DNA of 64,000 nucleotides from Parelaphostrongylus tenuis (lineage: Eukaryota; Nematoda; Chromadorea; Rhabditida; Metastrongylidae): contig JAHQIW010000191.1 in assembly GCA_019055375.1 (NCBI GenBank), positions 1 to 64,000 of the forward strand. Reading direction: 5' to 3'. The notes below the pieces were generated by a model that ran no database searches, was not told where the DNA came from, and saw nothing but the letters and a program-made list of their open reading frames with translations. Of the stretch, positions 37,001 to 49,100 are shown one piece after another. Numbering within the stretch: position 1 is the first letter of the stretch; the number at the start of each line of letters is the position of its first letter. A program made the position numbers and the translations under genes.

Positions 37001-40000
37001 CTTCCGAATGACTCCTAATACTCCTATGAAAAGTTCCTGTCCAATGAATAAGGTCGTTTCTTCATCTTGTCCCCTGATAACCGGAAAGATTATATTTATG
37101 AACTCGGAGACATCGTGAAGTGGATTTTAGACAATAGTAAATCTCACCTATAGGTAGAGCACCAAGCTGTGAAAGGATGAAGCTTCGAAGATGTACAAAT
37201 CCAATACTGCAGCTGTTTCCCTTTTCGGCTTCCTTCTCACGTCTGCATATAAGCTTTTCGGAAAAAAAGGGTTTTTGTAAGGTAGAGATCAGAGCTTCCT
37301 ATGCTCATCCGACATCATTCCGTTGTTGAAAACTGGGGATTGATTTTTAGGATAAAACAGTTTGTCAGCTGTCATTGCGAAGATGTAGAACTCAGAAGAC
37401 AAAGCGATAGCAGCGGTCCCCATCTTCCTTTGGATGAAATTGGCTTATTCGTCTCACTAAGTTGAAGTCGTTTTTTTTTTCGCTCACGGTTTGTTGCTGA
37501 CAACTCGGGCACGTTGTATCGCGGAAAACTAATAGTAGAAGAGGAGCTCCGGCAGTACAGTGGCTAGCACGCGCCGCCGACAAGACTGAGACATAGGTTA
37601 AACTCGCGCCCGAGGTGCAAAACTTGGATTATCACTCAACATTCTTGGATATATAGTCATGAGAACATAACGCTGCTATAAAGGATAAAAAGGATGAAGC
37701 TCGCGCCGTGGAACAGTCCCAGGGGGATGTACCACACATTCGTCTCCATCGAGTATCGCTCAAGGTCATTGAATGCACATCTGGCGCTTGTAATGACTCG
37801 CGGTAGCCTACCGATGTATCAAGTCGGCACCGCTATCCTCCCAGACATGTCTGGTGCCAATTTACCGATCTCAGAAGGATGGAAGGCTTGGAGAGCCTTG
37901 AGCTTGGGAGTTGAGCCATCGACCACGTGTGTTGCAGAGCACCTCGAACCATTGCGCCACACGCGCTCAACACTATGATAAAAACTTTGAAGCAGAGAGA
38001 ATCCTTATAGAATTTGTTTCTTTTTATAGGATTGCGACATTCGTTGCTCTTTCGTGCAACGTCGGCCTCATATTGGTGGATAATATTCATTTTCAATACA
38101 ATTCGATGCTCACCGCTTTGCTGATATTGTCCATCTATCTGGCTGATCGGGGAAAATATCTACTGGTACGTACTTATTAGCCCTTTTTTGAACGTTTTTG
38201 GTTCTTTTCTATTAGACGAGAACAATTTTAAAAACCGACCACTTTCGGTGGACAAGGACTTTTCATAAGATTCGGAAGCCTAATTCTTCAGGAACTGCTG
38301 AATATGCTCGTTTTTTGGAAGGGCTTCCTCATAGCACTGTAGCATTCAAAACTGAATTATGTCTCGCACCCGTCGCGCGCTCTTCTTATCATTTCGCTGG
38401 AAGCACGAAATACGTATGAACGTGTAGAGGAAACCTTGTAGAGTCAGATTCGTACGTTTTCTCTAGAGATTCTCCCAAAACGGCGAAAAATCCCAAATTC
38501 AAAACCAAAAATCGCACTACACATGTCAGTCGCGCGTGTGCTTGATCGCGTATTGATCCACGGCCATGCACACTTACAGTAGTCGACAAGCAAATGCGCG
38601 GCGCATGTGAAACTCAGTTTTATTTTCATTATTACTCTGCAGTGAAACGGTCTTTTCAAAAAACAAGCATAGCTTTGAAATCGTTGAAACTTACGTTATT
38701 GAATGAATACGTATAATTCAAGAGAGGAACTTTGTTCTGCGGCAAAAACGCGTGTGTGAATCACAGAACTTTTCTATTTACCACAGCGCTGTAAAATGGC
38801 TTCTGCAAAAAATGAGATCGTACAGCAGTCCCTTGAGAATTAAGATTTTGAATGATTACTAACACTCTTATGAAAAGTTCTCGCCCAGCGGAACGGATAG
38901 TTTCTTTATTTGTTTCCATCTAACAGAACAGTACCCGTTGTTTCTCCTTTTGAGAGTTTTTCTTTCAGTCGGCATTTTTTTACTGCGTACTGTTGAACTT
39001 CAAGCATATCTATCTATATTATGCGCCGGCATACGTCGTGTTTTTCCTACGATCTTACTTTTTCGACGGTACAAGAAATTTGTTTGATATCACTGGTTTT
39101 CTAAGCTTAGGTATCATTATTTATCAGTGCTGACTTTTCTCAAACTCTTTCCTTTTTGTCAGATCTATTTTCATAGATATTTTTATTATTTTGAAAGATT
39201 TAGTTTCATACAACAGGTCTAAAACTGGCGGCTTCGATGGCCGCACCTGTAATCTTGTCCATCGGTCCGTTCATGCATTCAGGAGGTTACAAAAGTATTC
39301 TACAAATACTGAGCCGATTGTTCCCAGTTTCTCGAGGTATCCCCTTAAATTTTTTGGTTTCAATTCAATGAGGAAGTACCTATCGGTTTCAGGCCTCACA
39401 CATGCCTATTGGGCACCGAATTTCTGGGCTCTGTATAACGTCATTGACCTTTTTCTATATCGAGCTTTATCCATTTGGAAGCCAGGATTGTTCAGAGCGC
39501 CCACATATTGCTCTGGGATTGTTCAGGTTCCATTGCCACTCATTATTTGCACCACCCACTGATAGTTCTGACTTGAACTTGCTTGGAAGTGAGTAACTCT
39601 TTTGGTACCGCATTGATCTTCCGCTCGTCACGCGTCGTAGTCGACTGACTGGCGAGGCGCGCTCGGAAGGCTATTGTAGTTCTCTTCAAAATCGAATTTT
39701 AGTGTCATTTAATCCTTTGTGGGCGGTTAGGAGTCATTAAAGTGCACGCTCAATACCAATCTGGCTAAATGAAGATTTTAAAAGCATTGTCTTTACTAAA
39801 TGATGGAATATCACTGAACTTACTTCTGTAGGGATGGTTCTAGTAAAATCGTCTGAATGCTTCATCTTAGTCTTGTTGAAACCCATTATTTTCTAATTGT
39901 TTTGGCATCTGTCAACCTAAACAGTTCTAGTGAAGTCTTTTATGTCGTATCTTTTCATTTACCCCATTAAACCCTTCCTTAAGAGTGCTGCCCACCATCG

Positions 40001-43000
40001 CTAAAAGTAGCCGTCCGAGGCTCATGCAGCCGAAAATGGCCGCCGTCCATAAGGAGCTGAGGGGGCTTTGTGATTTGTAAATGACTGAAGAGACTTCAGT
40101 AAGGCTATTGGTAGTAGGGATAGTTAGAAATCTTCGCAAACAACAATAAAACTATCGTTTGTTTGTCAAAAATGAAGTAGGTGTTGCTATTCTACGATGC
40201 AATTGTATATTGTTAATCCTTTTATTGGAAGTTCCTTCCAATCGACTATTTTGAGACCTCGCTTAAAATTCGATAGAGTATGATAGAATGTTTTTACCCT
40301 TTCGAAAGGTCTGCTGTATTTGAAATAATTATCAGATTGGCATCGGATGCGCACTCGTTGCAATAAGTCCCCTGAGCCAAAGCGCGACGCGGACGTCAGT
40401 GGCCTAAAAACGGGTCACGGGGTACCGAACGGGTTGGATGGAGTTTATGGTCATATCGGCCCTTTTGTACTTATTTGACGTTATTCAAATAACATGTCAA
40501 TATCACCTGATAATAGAGTTTATCATTTTCAGGTTTACGATCACTCGGTGCTGCCTTCCGTTACTCCATTGCTGTCTTTGCTCTTTGTGTGCAGTTCACT
40601 CACTCCGTTATTCCTAACACTCTTCAAACGGAAACTACCGGATTTGTGCACATTACTGTCGCTTAGTGGATTTTCATTCTTTTGGTTTGGCTATCATGTA
40701 CACGAAAAGGCTCTATTACTGATAGCGATTCCATTGTTATGTCTGGCATTTTCAGTGAGTCTTCAGTCTACAGTTGTATGGCTTTTTGATACGTTTCTCA
40801 GTTTTATGGCTCTACACCGTAATCGCTTAGGATCCTAAATACATGCGACTGGCCGTCCTGTTCTCCATTATCACAGCGACGTCACTCTTCCCACTATTGT
40901 TCACAACTTTTGAGATCTATATCAAATACATTCTGTCTTTTACCTACATGATCCTATTGCTAACAATGTTCAGGTTTGTGGCTTAGCTATCTATCGTCCT
41001 ATAATTTTCTATTTTTCCATTATTTTTCATAACTTGACGAGATATGTAGCAAAAGTTCGTATGTGGCGCAGTGGTTTCCGAAGTGTTTTGCGTCACAGAA
41101 TAAGGTCGATGGTTTGAACTCGCGCTCATGGCTCACCAAGCCATCTATCCCTCCGGTGTCGGTAAATTCTTCGGGTCGGTAACTTGTTTGGGAGGATAAG
41201 CAACACTGACTAGACACAGCAGGAGACTCTCGCTAGTAATTGCAAAGACCAGATATTGCATTTAATCACCTCAGACGAAGTTGAAGGCAAATGCATGGCA
41301 AATTTCTCAAGAATTAATCAACGCCGACAGCTTTATCCCTTGTCCTCTATCTAGCGAATGAAGCTCGTGTAGCTCAATGGATAGAGGTGTACTTCAGCAA
41401 ACACATAGTCGATGTTTCGTCGCGCGCCCATGATTCACCAAGCCTTCCATTCCTCCAAGGTTGTCGAATTGGTTACCAGGCTCTTCGGGGGTGATCGCTG
41501 CACTGATATGATACATTGGAGACCACCATGGGTCTAAAGGTTAGATATGCATCCAGTCATTCTAGACGATGCTGATGAAGTTGAATGCATGGCACATCCT
41601 TTAAGGATTGATCGACTCCAATAGCTTTATCCTTTAGGGTTTCGTATAACGAATACTGAGTCTTTTCATATATAACTTCTATGTGAGAGGGACATCGCTC
41701 CATGATATTCCTCTAAAGAGTCTACAGTTTTGGGTTGACTTTGCCTTCTTTTGTACATATAAATACGTCGCCCCGTGGCTGCTTTTTTGCCAAAAAGAAG
41801 TAAGAATGTGACGTTCCCTACGTATGTGCTGTGAGTTGAGCTCAATGCATATCGTCCATATGGTTCGCCCGAAAAATTCAATAGCGAGTCACTCAATGAT
41901 GGTGGAATTGTGGGAGATTATGATATCGTCATCGCCTCTGTATGGGTGTTTCACCTTTTACACTTTACACAGGCTCGTGTAGCACAGTGTTAGAGGTAGC
42001 CTGCGGCACACACGTTGACTATGTTTCAATCTCACGCCCTAGGGCTTGCTAAGCCTTCTGTTCTTCCGGGATCGGTAAATGGATTGTAGCCAGATTTATC
42101 TAAGAGGATATCAGTACTGACTTGATTCATCAGTAGGCCACCGCGAATCAACTGCTGAGGTTAGATTTGCATTCAGCCCTACGATGCTTGAAAAAGTCGA
42201 TTGCATTGCGCATCCTTCAAGGATTGATCAGCGTCCAGGGTGTTATCCTTTATTCTAAACTTCTATACTTTACAGGTATGCATTCCACATAAATATTGGC
42301 TCGCTGCTGTCCTTGCCAGATATTTGTTACATATGTGGTCTGATACTACTCGAGTTGTATTCCACAATGATACACAAGGTCTGTTTGAATGAGTTCTGTT
42401 ATTGACACGACGTAAAGTTTATTAGTGAATTTTTGTATCACTTTGCATTATTTCAAAAATAAATAACTATATATACCCAGTGATATAGAGCCATGAGCAA
42501 AACCTTTGAGTCAGGCGGGATTCGAACCCACATCTCACCCTATACGGAAGCGCGCGCTCTAACCTATTGCATTACTGGCACCGGTTTTGCCATCACTCTT
42601 TATACGCTACAACGCATCTATCACAGTTCAAAAAGAGTGATGGCGAAACAGGCGTCAGTAGTGCAGTGGATTAGAGCATGCTCTCTCAAATAAATTGATA
42701 TGCGGGTTCGAGCCGTACCTGACGCGGAACTTTTAAATATCACTCACATCACCGTGTATATTTATAACGTCATGCCACCGCTAAAAGCGGTTGATCAAAA
42801 AAAATTCTATTAAATCTGAATAATTTAAGAAAATTGACTCTAAGAGTACCTTGAAGGTGATAGTTCGAAAATTGGCATACTAAGAGGAAGCAAAGGTTAT
42901 CATTGGCCCTAAACTCTGTGATGTATTTGCGACCACATGGAATGCCACTTTTTTTTTCTTTAGGGGGTGGAGATTTTTCTTTTGGGGATAGATCCTGTTT

Positions 43001-43243
43001 TGAAACGGCTGAATTCTTCTTTTTCAGGCCTTATTTGCGGAGAAGTTTACATTTTTCCCACTTATGATTATATCTGTCTACAACGCTTTTGGTGTAGTGA
43101 GATGTTACATTTGGTTAATTCTTTTGGTCTTCAGTGATGATATCATGGTGATGTACAAGAAGAAACGTTGTGAACTGATAGAGGTAGGCACAGACTACGG
43201 AAGAGTAATCCTGTTGACCGGCCCCACATGTTTCACATTGTAA
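31051..43243 (+). CDS. ALG8: ALG8, dolichyl-P-Glc:Glc1Man9GlcNAc2-PP-dolichol alpha-1,3-glucosyltransferase
   Basis: GT57-family multipass ER protein that adds the second glucose to the lipid-linked N-glycan precursor (family knowledge). Exons: 31051-31161, 35288-35401, 35474-35599, 35760-35839, 38030-38165, 38969-39110, 39217-39336, 39393-39526, 40533-40754, 40831-40973, 42276-42378, 43028-43183 or on to TAA at 43243. All junctions are GT..AG and in frame; coding length to 43183 is 1587 nt (529 codons), like the human protein of about 526. Signature motifs: [88 protein letters not shown]. The LDYPP and HAYWAPNFW forms favour ALG8 over its paralogue ALG6. The start ATG follows a TTTTCCAG acceptor by 13 nt. 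The C-terminal end is unsettled: reading through the last GT adds 19 residues; splicing at 43184 would add another short exon. Confidence 0.93.
31310..32176. repeat. Foldback element FB3, starting inside the ALG8 exon 1-2 intron
   Basis: About 150-bp imperfect terminal inverted repeats: GCTATCCGGGGACAAATAAA left and TTTGTCCCCGGATAACC right, continuing through GACCTCATTCGCTG and TAATCATTCG. 867 bp. Confidence 0.88.
33175..33510. repeat. Foldback-family fragments (FB4)
   Basis: Two degenerate core pieces (TACTTATTCGAAGGCTTAAC; CGTTTGATAGCTCAAATCTC), each followed by the GTTTCAC motif. No clear opposite end. Confidence 0.55.
33800..33885 (-). repeat. Third tRNA-like unit (SINE-C candidate)
   Basis: The reverse strand has GGTGTTCATTGGTGTTGGAC (box A-like) and GGGGGATTCGAGCCCC (box B-like). 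A 23-base piece with TTCATGAGTGTTGGACTGCG recurs directly at about 32231. Two pieces only, so weak as a family. Confidence 0.4.
33934..34236 (-). repeat. SINE-A copy 7
   Basis: Full-length reverse copy: GGATAAAGGTTAAAGCTCTC, CCTGAGGGATGCGCAATGC, GACGAGTCTGAAACCTGTC, GCGCGAGATCGAACC and CCACTGCGCCACATGCGCTC. Lies in ALG8 intron 1. Confidence 0.85.
34512..35240. repeat. Foldback element FB5
   Basis: Inverted ends GGTACTTTTCCGTTTGGTAG and GGCAAACGGAAAGGAACC, with CACGGATTTTCAAG against CTTGAAAATCTGTG and the shared core. It stops about 48 bp before ALG8 exon 2. Confidence 0.85.
36370..37076. repeat. Foldback element FB6
   Basis: Left core AGTAATCTTTCGAAAGCTTA and right complement AAGCTTCCGAATGACTCCTA. 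Right end is TGTCCCCTGATAACC, as in FB3; left end is blurred. Confidence 0.75.
37545..37665 (+). repeat. SINE-B single copy
   Basis: GGCAGTACAGTGGCTAGCAC (box A), GGTTAAACTCGCGCCC (box B), then AACTTGGATTATCACTCAAC as in other copies. Confidence 0.6.
37683..37968 (-). repeat. SINE-A copy 8
   Basis: Reverse copy with CCTCCCAGACATGTCTGGTG, GGGAGTTGAGCCATCGACC and CATTGCGCCACACGCGCTC. It ends about 60 bp before an ALG8 exon (38030). Confidence 0.83.
38197..38938. repeat. Foldback element FB7
   Basis: Inverted ends GGTTCTTTTCTATTAGACGA and TCCATCTAACAGAACAGTAC, then ACTTTTCATAAGATTCGGAA against GAATGATTACTAACACTC. It ends about 30 bp before an ALG8 exon (38969). Confidence 0.82.
41057..41342 (+). 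repeat. SINE-A copy 9 (first of three in tandem)
   Basis: GTATGTGGCGCAGTGGTTTC (box A), GATGGTTTGAACTCGC (box B), TTGTTTGGGAGGATAAGCAA, and the tail CAGCTTTATCCCTTGTCC. ALG8 intron. Confidence 0.85.
41366..41638 (+). repeat. SINE-A copy 10 (second of three in tandem)
   Basis: GCTCGTGTAGCTCAATGGAT opens it, with degenerate box B GATGTTTCGTCGCGCG and the tail AATAGCTTTATCCTTTAGGG. Same strand as copies 9 and 11. Confidence 0.82.
41972..42257 (+). repeat. SINE-A copy 11, supplying part of an ALG8 splice-acceptor tract
   Basis: GGCTCGTGTAGCACAGTG and TATGTTTCAATCTCACGCC mark boxes A and B; the body is typical. Its pyrimidine-rich tail TTATCCTTTATTC runs into CTATACTTTACAG, the acceptor of ALG8 exon 42276-42378. 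Confidence 0.82.
42466..42815. repeat. Head-to-head pair of tRNA-like units (SINE-B palindrome)
   Basis: Left unit (42466-42612) is reversed, right unit (42632-42815) direct, about 75% alike by eye. Shared inner stem: TTTTGCCATCACTCTTT and AAAGAGTGATGGCGAAAC. Each unit has a box B (GGGTTCGAATCCC reversed; GCGGGTTCGAGCC direct). The right unit closes GCGTCAG with CTGACGC, a perfect 7-bp acceptor-like stem. Lies in an ALG8 intron. Confidence 0.82.
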
Positions 43244-45069
43244 TTACTTAAAAAACAGATCCAAAATCGTGTATTTCTTGACAGATTTTTCAAATCCTTA
43301 GCAATCCATAAAGGGCACAGTGAAACAGTGTCCACATCGACAGCTGATAGAGTAATTGGCAATTGCTTTGCTGAGTTTTTTTTTTCGTAGATAACTTTTT
43401 TCCCAAGTCTTCATGTTTTTTCTACAATTGCATTTGATGTCTATCTTACTTTCTATATTTTTTAAACATATTTTCTAAGTTTAATAATCGCTTTGTTCCC
43501 ATGCCTGACTGTTTTGACATGATGGCGTGGGTGACATAGATAGCATGTACTTAGTTGAACCTCTGGATACGACGTGTATCACAGTGATACACCGATTTCC
43601 GATCCGGTCTCGGTTTGCTGGGGTTTCCGTAGAGGGTGCGCGCCACGACACAAATCTGGTAGACCCTGTTCCTATTTTACTTATTGGGTTATTTTTACAA
43701 CGTCTATTATCAGCAAACAATGCTCTATAGAGAAATATCTATTAGCAGCACACAATTTATAAGAACTTATCACAGCAATATGTACGAATACTTCTGAGGA
43801 TTTACAAATTTTCAATCACATCATAGAACTTAAATTCTTTATTTGATAGGTAATTTTCAACAAGGCGATAATTATATTGTCCGTTGGGAAGCGTTGGCAT
43901 AGTTACTGCTATCGATAGCTTTTTGAAGTTTCTTCAGTCATAATCCCTCTACTGAGCACAGAACCCCCTTTATTGGCGATAAAAGTCTCAATCTCATTAG
44001 GAAACTACAAAATTGTGATGATTGAGCGCCCGCCTGCAGGTCGATCGCGTCGCGTCTCGGGCAAAAATGAACGTTGTACCGAAAGGGATAACACATACGC
44101 GCAGCGCTGAAATGCGCTTGGGTGTTGTGTGGGACAACGCCTTGTCATATGTCGATAACGAACTTGTCGGTTTCTAAATTACAAACAAAAAAGTATGCAT
44201 GAGGTGTATGCTACCTATCATATGTCATTGAGGTTTACGAACTAAATTGCTGTCAAAAACTGGAGCTGTTTGCAACATGATTTGTGTCTGTATTGCCGTT
44301 TTCTATCCCCATTCACCGTCATAATCATTTTAGTCAAAAGAGCAATGGAATCAATCAATAGGTTTTTCCGGAAGAGGTGGATAAATCTGTGCGAAAGTTT
44401 TTTTCTGTGAATCATCGAATGCTGAGGGTTAATTTTCAGTCTTGACACATTTACATGTCTTCGTCAGGCCGTTTACATGTCTTCGCCGAATAAAGAACTT
44501 CATGTAGTAGAGCGAGCCACTGGAACTGAATGAAGTCCGTTCACTTTGCTTTGTCTGAGAACGCATAACATGCCATACCATGTATCTCGGGTGTTATGTG
44601 TTGAAACTATCATTTCGTTCTCTCCACATCAGCACTCCTAGGCTTTGTACATTCAAATATCATAAAATTGATCAATCTCTCGCTTGAATCTGCAAAGCTA
44701 CACTAATGCTTGAATGCAGTGCCCTTCTGTTTACGCAATAAGTACAATACCACCAAGTACTCATTCATGCACATCGTTAGTTCATTCCTACGAACCACAA
44801 ATGGATTTAAAACAATCTGCATCTGTGTGTTATTATAATTTGGTGGTCTGACAAGATTTTTATCCTGTTGATAGCTTTTCTGAATTGAATGGAGATTTGT
44901 TATATCATGGCAAAGCGATTGTTGGGACGGCGCTTATTTCCAGTTTTGGTTTTCTCATTTCTATTTGGAGATAAATCTGACGTATTTTTCTACTGCTTCT
45001 CCTTCTTTCATCTTTACTATGAGGGAGGTCGTGCTGGGATGAGCCGTAGTATACGTCTCAATTCTAATG
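43244..45069. other. Spacer between ALG8 and ENDOV, no gene recognised
   Basis: Short frames only. It should hold the ALG8 3' end and possibly the first ENDOV exon, but no peptide resembling an EndoV N terminus was seen. Confidence 0.45.
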
Positions 45070-45985
45070 GGCCGCCTCATATGTTTTGGCACTGGAGCAT
45101 TGAACACCAGATTTGTTAGTTAGAAGGAATTAATGTTGCTCAATAACACTACTTGAAGCATGCACTATCAGCCTGAACACATTCATGCAACCTCTCAGGA
45201 AACAAATCAATACCGCTATCGTAAAACTAGTTATCTTTGGATTCAAGGAAAGTTGTTAGTCTTTAGCACAAATGACTGATGTCTCGGAACTTCTTGCTCA
45301 GGAAGTGCTTCAGCGATTGGAAGAGGCGATATTCAGACGGCGACAAGTTGGAACCGTACGGCGGATGATCCAGCAAGTCTCAGCCTGGTTTGGTCAACTT
45401 CCTATTTGTCAATTTGGCGACGTCGACGTGACAAGACCCGATCGTAGCAGTCCAGGCGCTCATACTAGCGCTTGACGTTGATTGTCAAAATCGTTGGACA
45501 ACTTCCCGATAGTGATAGTTGGATCCTCTTCAATCAGTTTCGCTGACGGCCCTCGATCAACTTCGCGTGGACGTCCGGAGCGCAGCTGCCCCTTCAAGTT
45601 GGTGTTGTCGGCGCGAAAATCAGCAAAGAAGCGAAGCGATGTTCTCCCGGACACAAATCTTCAAGTCTTTTCACGATGTGTGTTTTTAAAGGCGGCTATG
45701 TGCATCGCGTTCCAATTCGTACTCGTAAAGCAAGCATGCTGCAATGAACGCTTCGCTGAGCGACCATAATGCGGCAAATGTGGACAAATTTGGTACCAAG
45801 AGAAAGCTCAAAAAATTTCTCACAAAGCGGTAATGAATTGTTGCCTGAGAAGAAATGTGTTCAGGCTTATGCCGCTACTTTGGATAGCGTTGTTAAGCAA
45901 ATTTGATCACTTCTAGTTAGTAAATGTGATGCTAATTGTTCTAGTGCCAAAACTCAAGAGAAGACCTAATATCTTCATACAGTAT
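45070..45985 (-). mobile_element. Deleted mariner-like element with transposase N and C parts
   Basis: The same inverted ends as the 21.1-kb element (ATGTTTTGGCACTGGAGCAT; TTCTAGTGCCAAAACTC). Minus strand: SGRTSLRFFADFRADNTNLK and GRPREVDRGP, then, past stops, HPPYGSNLSPSEYRLFQSLK, the third-aspartate region. The middle catalytic part is missing; non-autonomous. Confidence 0.78.
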
Positions 45986-46184
45986 GACCAATTAGCTGCG
46001 ATAACGTGGGTAGACTGATGTCGAAACTGATTGTTAATGTACTGGGAATAACATAATAGAACATGAAAGTGGTGGCTGGCTTAAGTGCACCAAATGCTTC
46101 TATGGTTTTCCTCGACAATGAATTCAAACTTTCTCAAATTATTGCCTGTATCTGTCTTCATTGTTTATACCTATCCATTTGTAG

Positions 46185-49100
46185 GCCTTGATCAGAGAGT
46201 GTTACTATCCTGTACAGGCAGTAGATTCATATGAAGAAATCGAATTGATTGGCGGCATTGATATCTCGTCGTCGAAGAAGAATCAAGATTTTGCTGTTGT
46301 GTCTTTCAGTATTTTTGAATATCCAAGTATGCAGGTAGGAATGATCTTTTTCAATTAATCGATGGATTTACGAAAAACTTTTGTCGCGATGACTTAGAAA
46401 ACGTTTTGTTTTCACAGAGTCTTCTTGTACCATTCCACATGGTTCATTTTTTGAGTTTGTTACATTGCCATTGACCTATGTACCTAAGGCGAAACAGCAG
46501 TCACTACTACCAGCAATCGTCTGCTTTGGCCCCAACGAACCCGCTGCGGCGCCATTTTAGCTGGCGGGCAGTGCTGACAACTACGAAGAGCAGCTGCCTA
46601 CGCGCGCTCCAATAACTGCGTGTACACGCGTGTATCGTTTTCGCAACACGCCCTAGTAAGGGGATTAATTTCACTTCCTCTAGTCGACGGGGGTACTTGT
46701 GATCTACGTTATTACATATGCGGCCACGACCTTTGCATACATTGTATGTGTGAGGACATGTTGGCCACTATAGTGGTTTAAATGCGCTTGTAGGTCGTGT
46801 TAGTACTCCCCCACCATATGCGTTGATTTCAATGCATTTTTCCAATGATATGATATCCATTCTTTTTGTTGGTTGCAAATTGTTTCTACAAAATGTTTAT
46901 GCCATTTTAATAACTCAATAGCTTTCGTAATACAATTGTTGTCACAGCCGTTGTCGAAAAATCTTCTTCAAAAATTGCGATTTGCAAAGATGTTATGCAG
47001 ATAGAGCACTCTAAATAGTTGCTGATAAAGATATAACGATGTAGGAAATTTTCTGTGAAGAATGGATATTCAAAGAAATCCAACCGACCAAGCTAGGTTT
47101 AATGGCGAATTCGACTTCATTCTGTCCAAATTTACCCTCCACATGCTATTAGAGAGATGGTGAAAAGTTCGTTCAGAACAAATTTACTAGATTTTTTTTT
47201 CAAAGGAAAGCTGTTAAAGGTCATTCATTAAGTGAAAGCTGCTGTGTGTATATAGGACGATTACACGCTTCGAAATCCTTAAATAATGAGTTTTATTGAG
47301 CTAATATTAATTTGGTATTGATAAAATTTATTCGGCTAATATAAAGACGGCTTCGTATTGTTGAGAGTTGGTTGGTCAGAGCTGATGGCTCACAGGTTGT
47401 CATTCTTGTGATATGAGCGTCGATTCCTCGTCCCAATCCCAGTAAAGTAGTAGAGCACAGCTTCAGTGAAGATTATCACATGACGTTCCCCATTTATACA
47501 GGACAGATCCTGATCTATTGCCGTCATCTAGTGAGATCTGTTTTCCCTTCCAGCAGTCGGTGTTTTATAAGCCCAATTTCACAGTGGTTTCACTGTAATT
47601 TATTTTATTTGTCACTGAAGGTTACTGTTATCCTCTCCGTCTCCTGAATTCTAGTAATAGTCCACTAGTAATAACCCATAAATCCTTCATGTTTAGCTTA
47701 TTGCAATTTTCGATAATGTTGTGGTAATAGAAGAGCCGTATATAAGCGATTACCTAGCAATACGTGAGGCCACACCCTGTGCGGAACTTGTGAATCGAGT
47801 TGTCGCAGATTATCCACAATTTCGACCAGACGTAATAATCTGCGACGGGAATGGTCAATTTCATGTCCGAGGTGAGCATTTCTTCCTGTACTGGATTTGC
47901 TCAAATATTTGTCAAGAATGTTACGGACATTATTCGATGTGGTTCTCATGTGCACTTTAATTTTCAGGATGTGGACTAGCATGCCATGTTGGCGCGTTAA
48001 CTGGAATAGCTACGATCGGTGTTGCAAAAAATCTCAATCTCTCTCTATTCAAATCACTTGAACTAAGCGATGTTGTTGAGAAGATGTTCAAAGAGGTAAT
48101 GGATTGGTTGGTGTTTTTGTAAAGTTATAAGCACATTGTGGCATGCTAGTTCTCCTGATGTTTGAACATGTAAGATCGAATTTGTTGGTGTTTGATGCAC
48201 CAACAGACTGCCCGACATCGTCGACTTTTTTCACAAAAATAATAGTTTTTCATGTGTGATCTCAACAGTTTTCATAAGGTTTATTAGGCCCATTTCTGTC
48301 GTAAATTGTCTAGAATTGCCCACAATTGTATCGTAAAAAACCATCAGGTTTAAATCAGATTTGCTAAATCACGATGTCAGTGAACTAATATAACCACTAT
48401 GCAGCATTTTTCGAGGAGGATAACAGAGATCTAGTCAGCTGGTGGATCTCTCTCTCTCTAAATATTCCATTTATGAAAGAGATTCATTTTATTCGAACAG
48501 TTAGGGCGAGCAGGTAAGGACTACGAAAAATTGGACGAAGAAGGAAAGTGAAATAGAAGTAATCTACGTTTCCAGAGAAAGATGAAGAGCTTAGAGTGCC
48601 TAGGTGAGGCGATGTAAGATATATGTTTTGCTACTAATTTTGGTTTGTTTATCGACACGTATACTTCGTTTTAGAGTTTGTGAAATTGATCAAGACAATA
48701 TACTTATCGAAGGCGTTATAATTGCTACTTTATTTTGTCCCACTCCACTACATATTCAAAAAAAATGGGTTGAAGCAAGTCTAATCATATTTGTAATGGT
48801 CGAGTCGTTAGGAGATTGTAAGGGGATATCTCCTCTGCTTTTAACGTTTGAATAAGTTTAGACCTTCACTCCGTTAACACATTTTTAGCCTTTCATGAGG
48901 TCTCTATGTCACTTCTGTAGTGCAGGGCGAGTGTTTTGACCTTCCAGCCTCATCAGTTACAGGGTGCCTTTTGTTTCATCCAATTTCTTGTAGGGGACTA
49001 TACCCCACATATAAAGGAATCGACGACGAACAGCTTACACTGTCGTTAGGTGTTGTTTTGTGCGAAGTCCGGAAAACAGTCGAAAAGAAAGGTATTCATC

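Noticed and set aside
42651..42724. True tRNA gene
   Set aside because: The acceptor-like stem is perfect, but the T stem is mispaired, the anticodon loop irregular, and the unit is one arm of a repeated palindrome.
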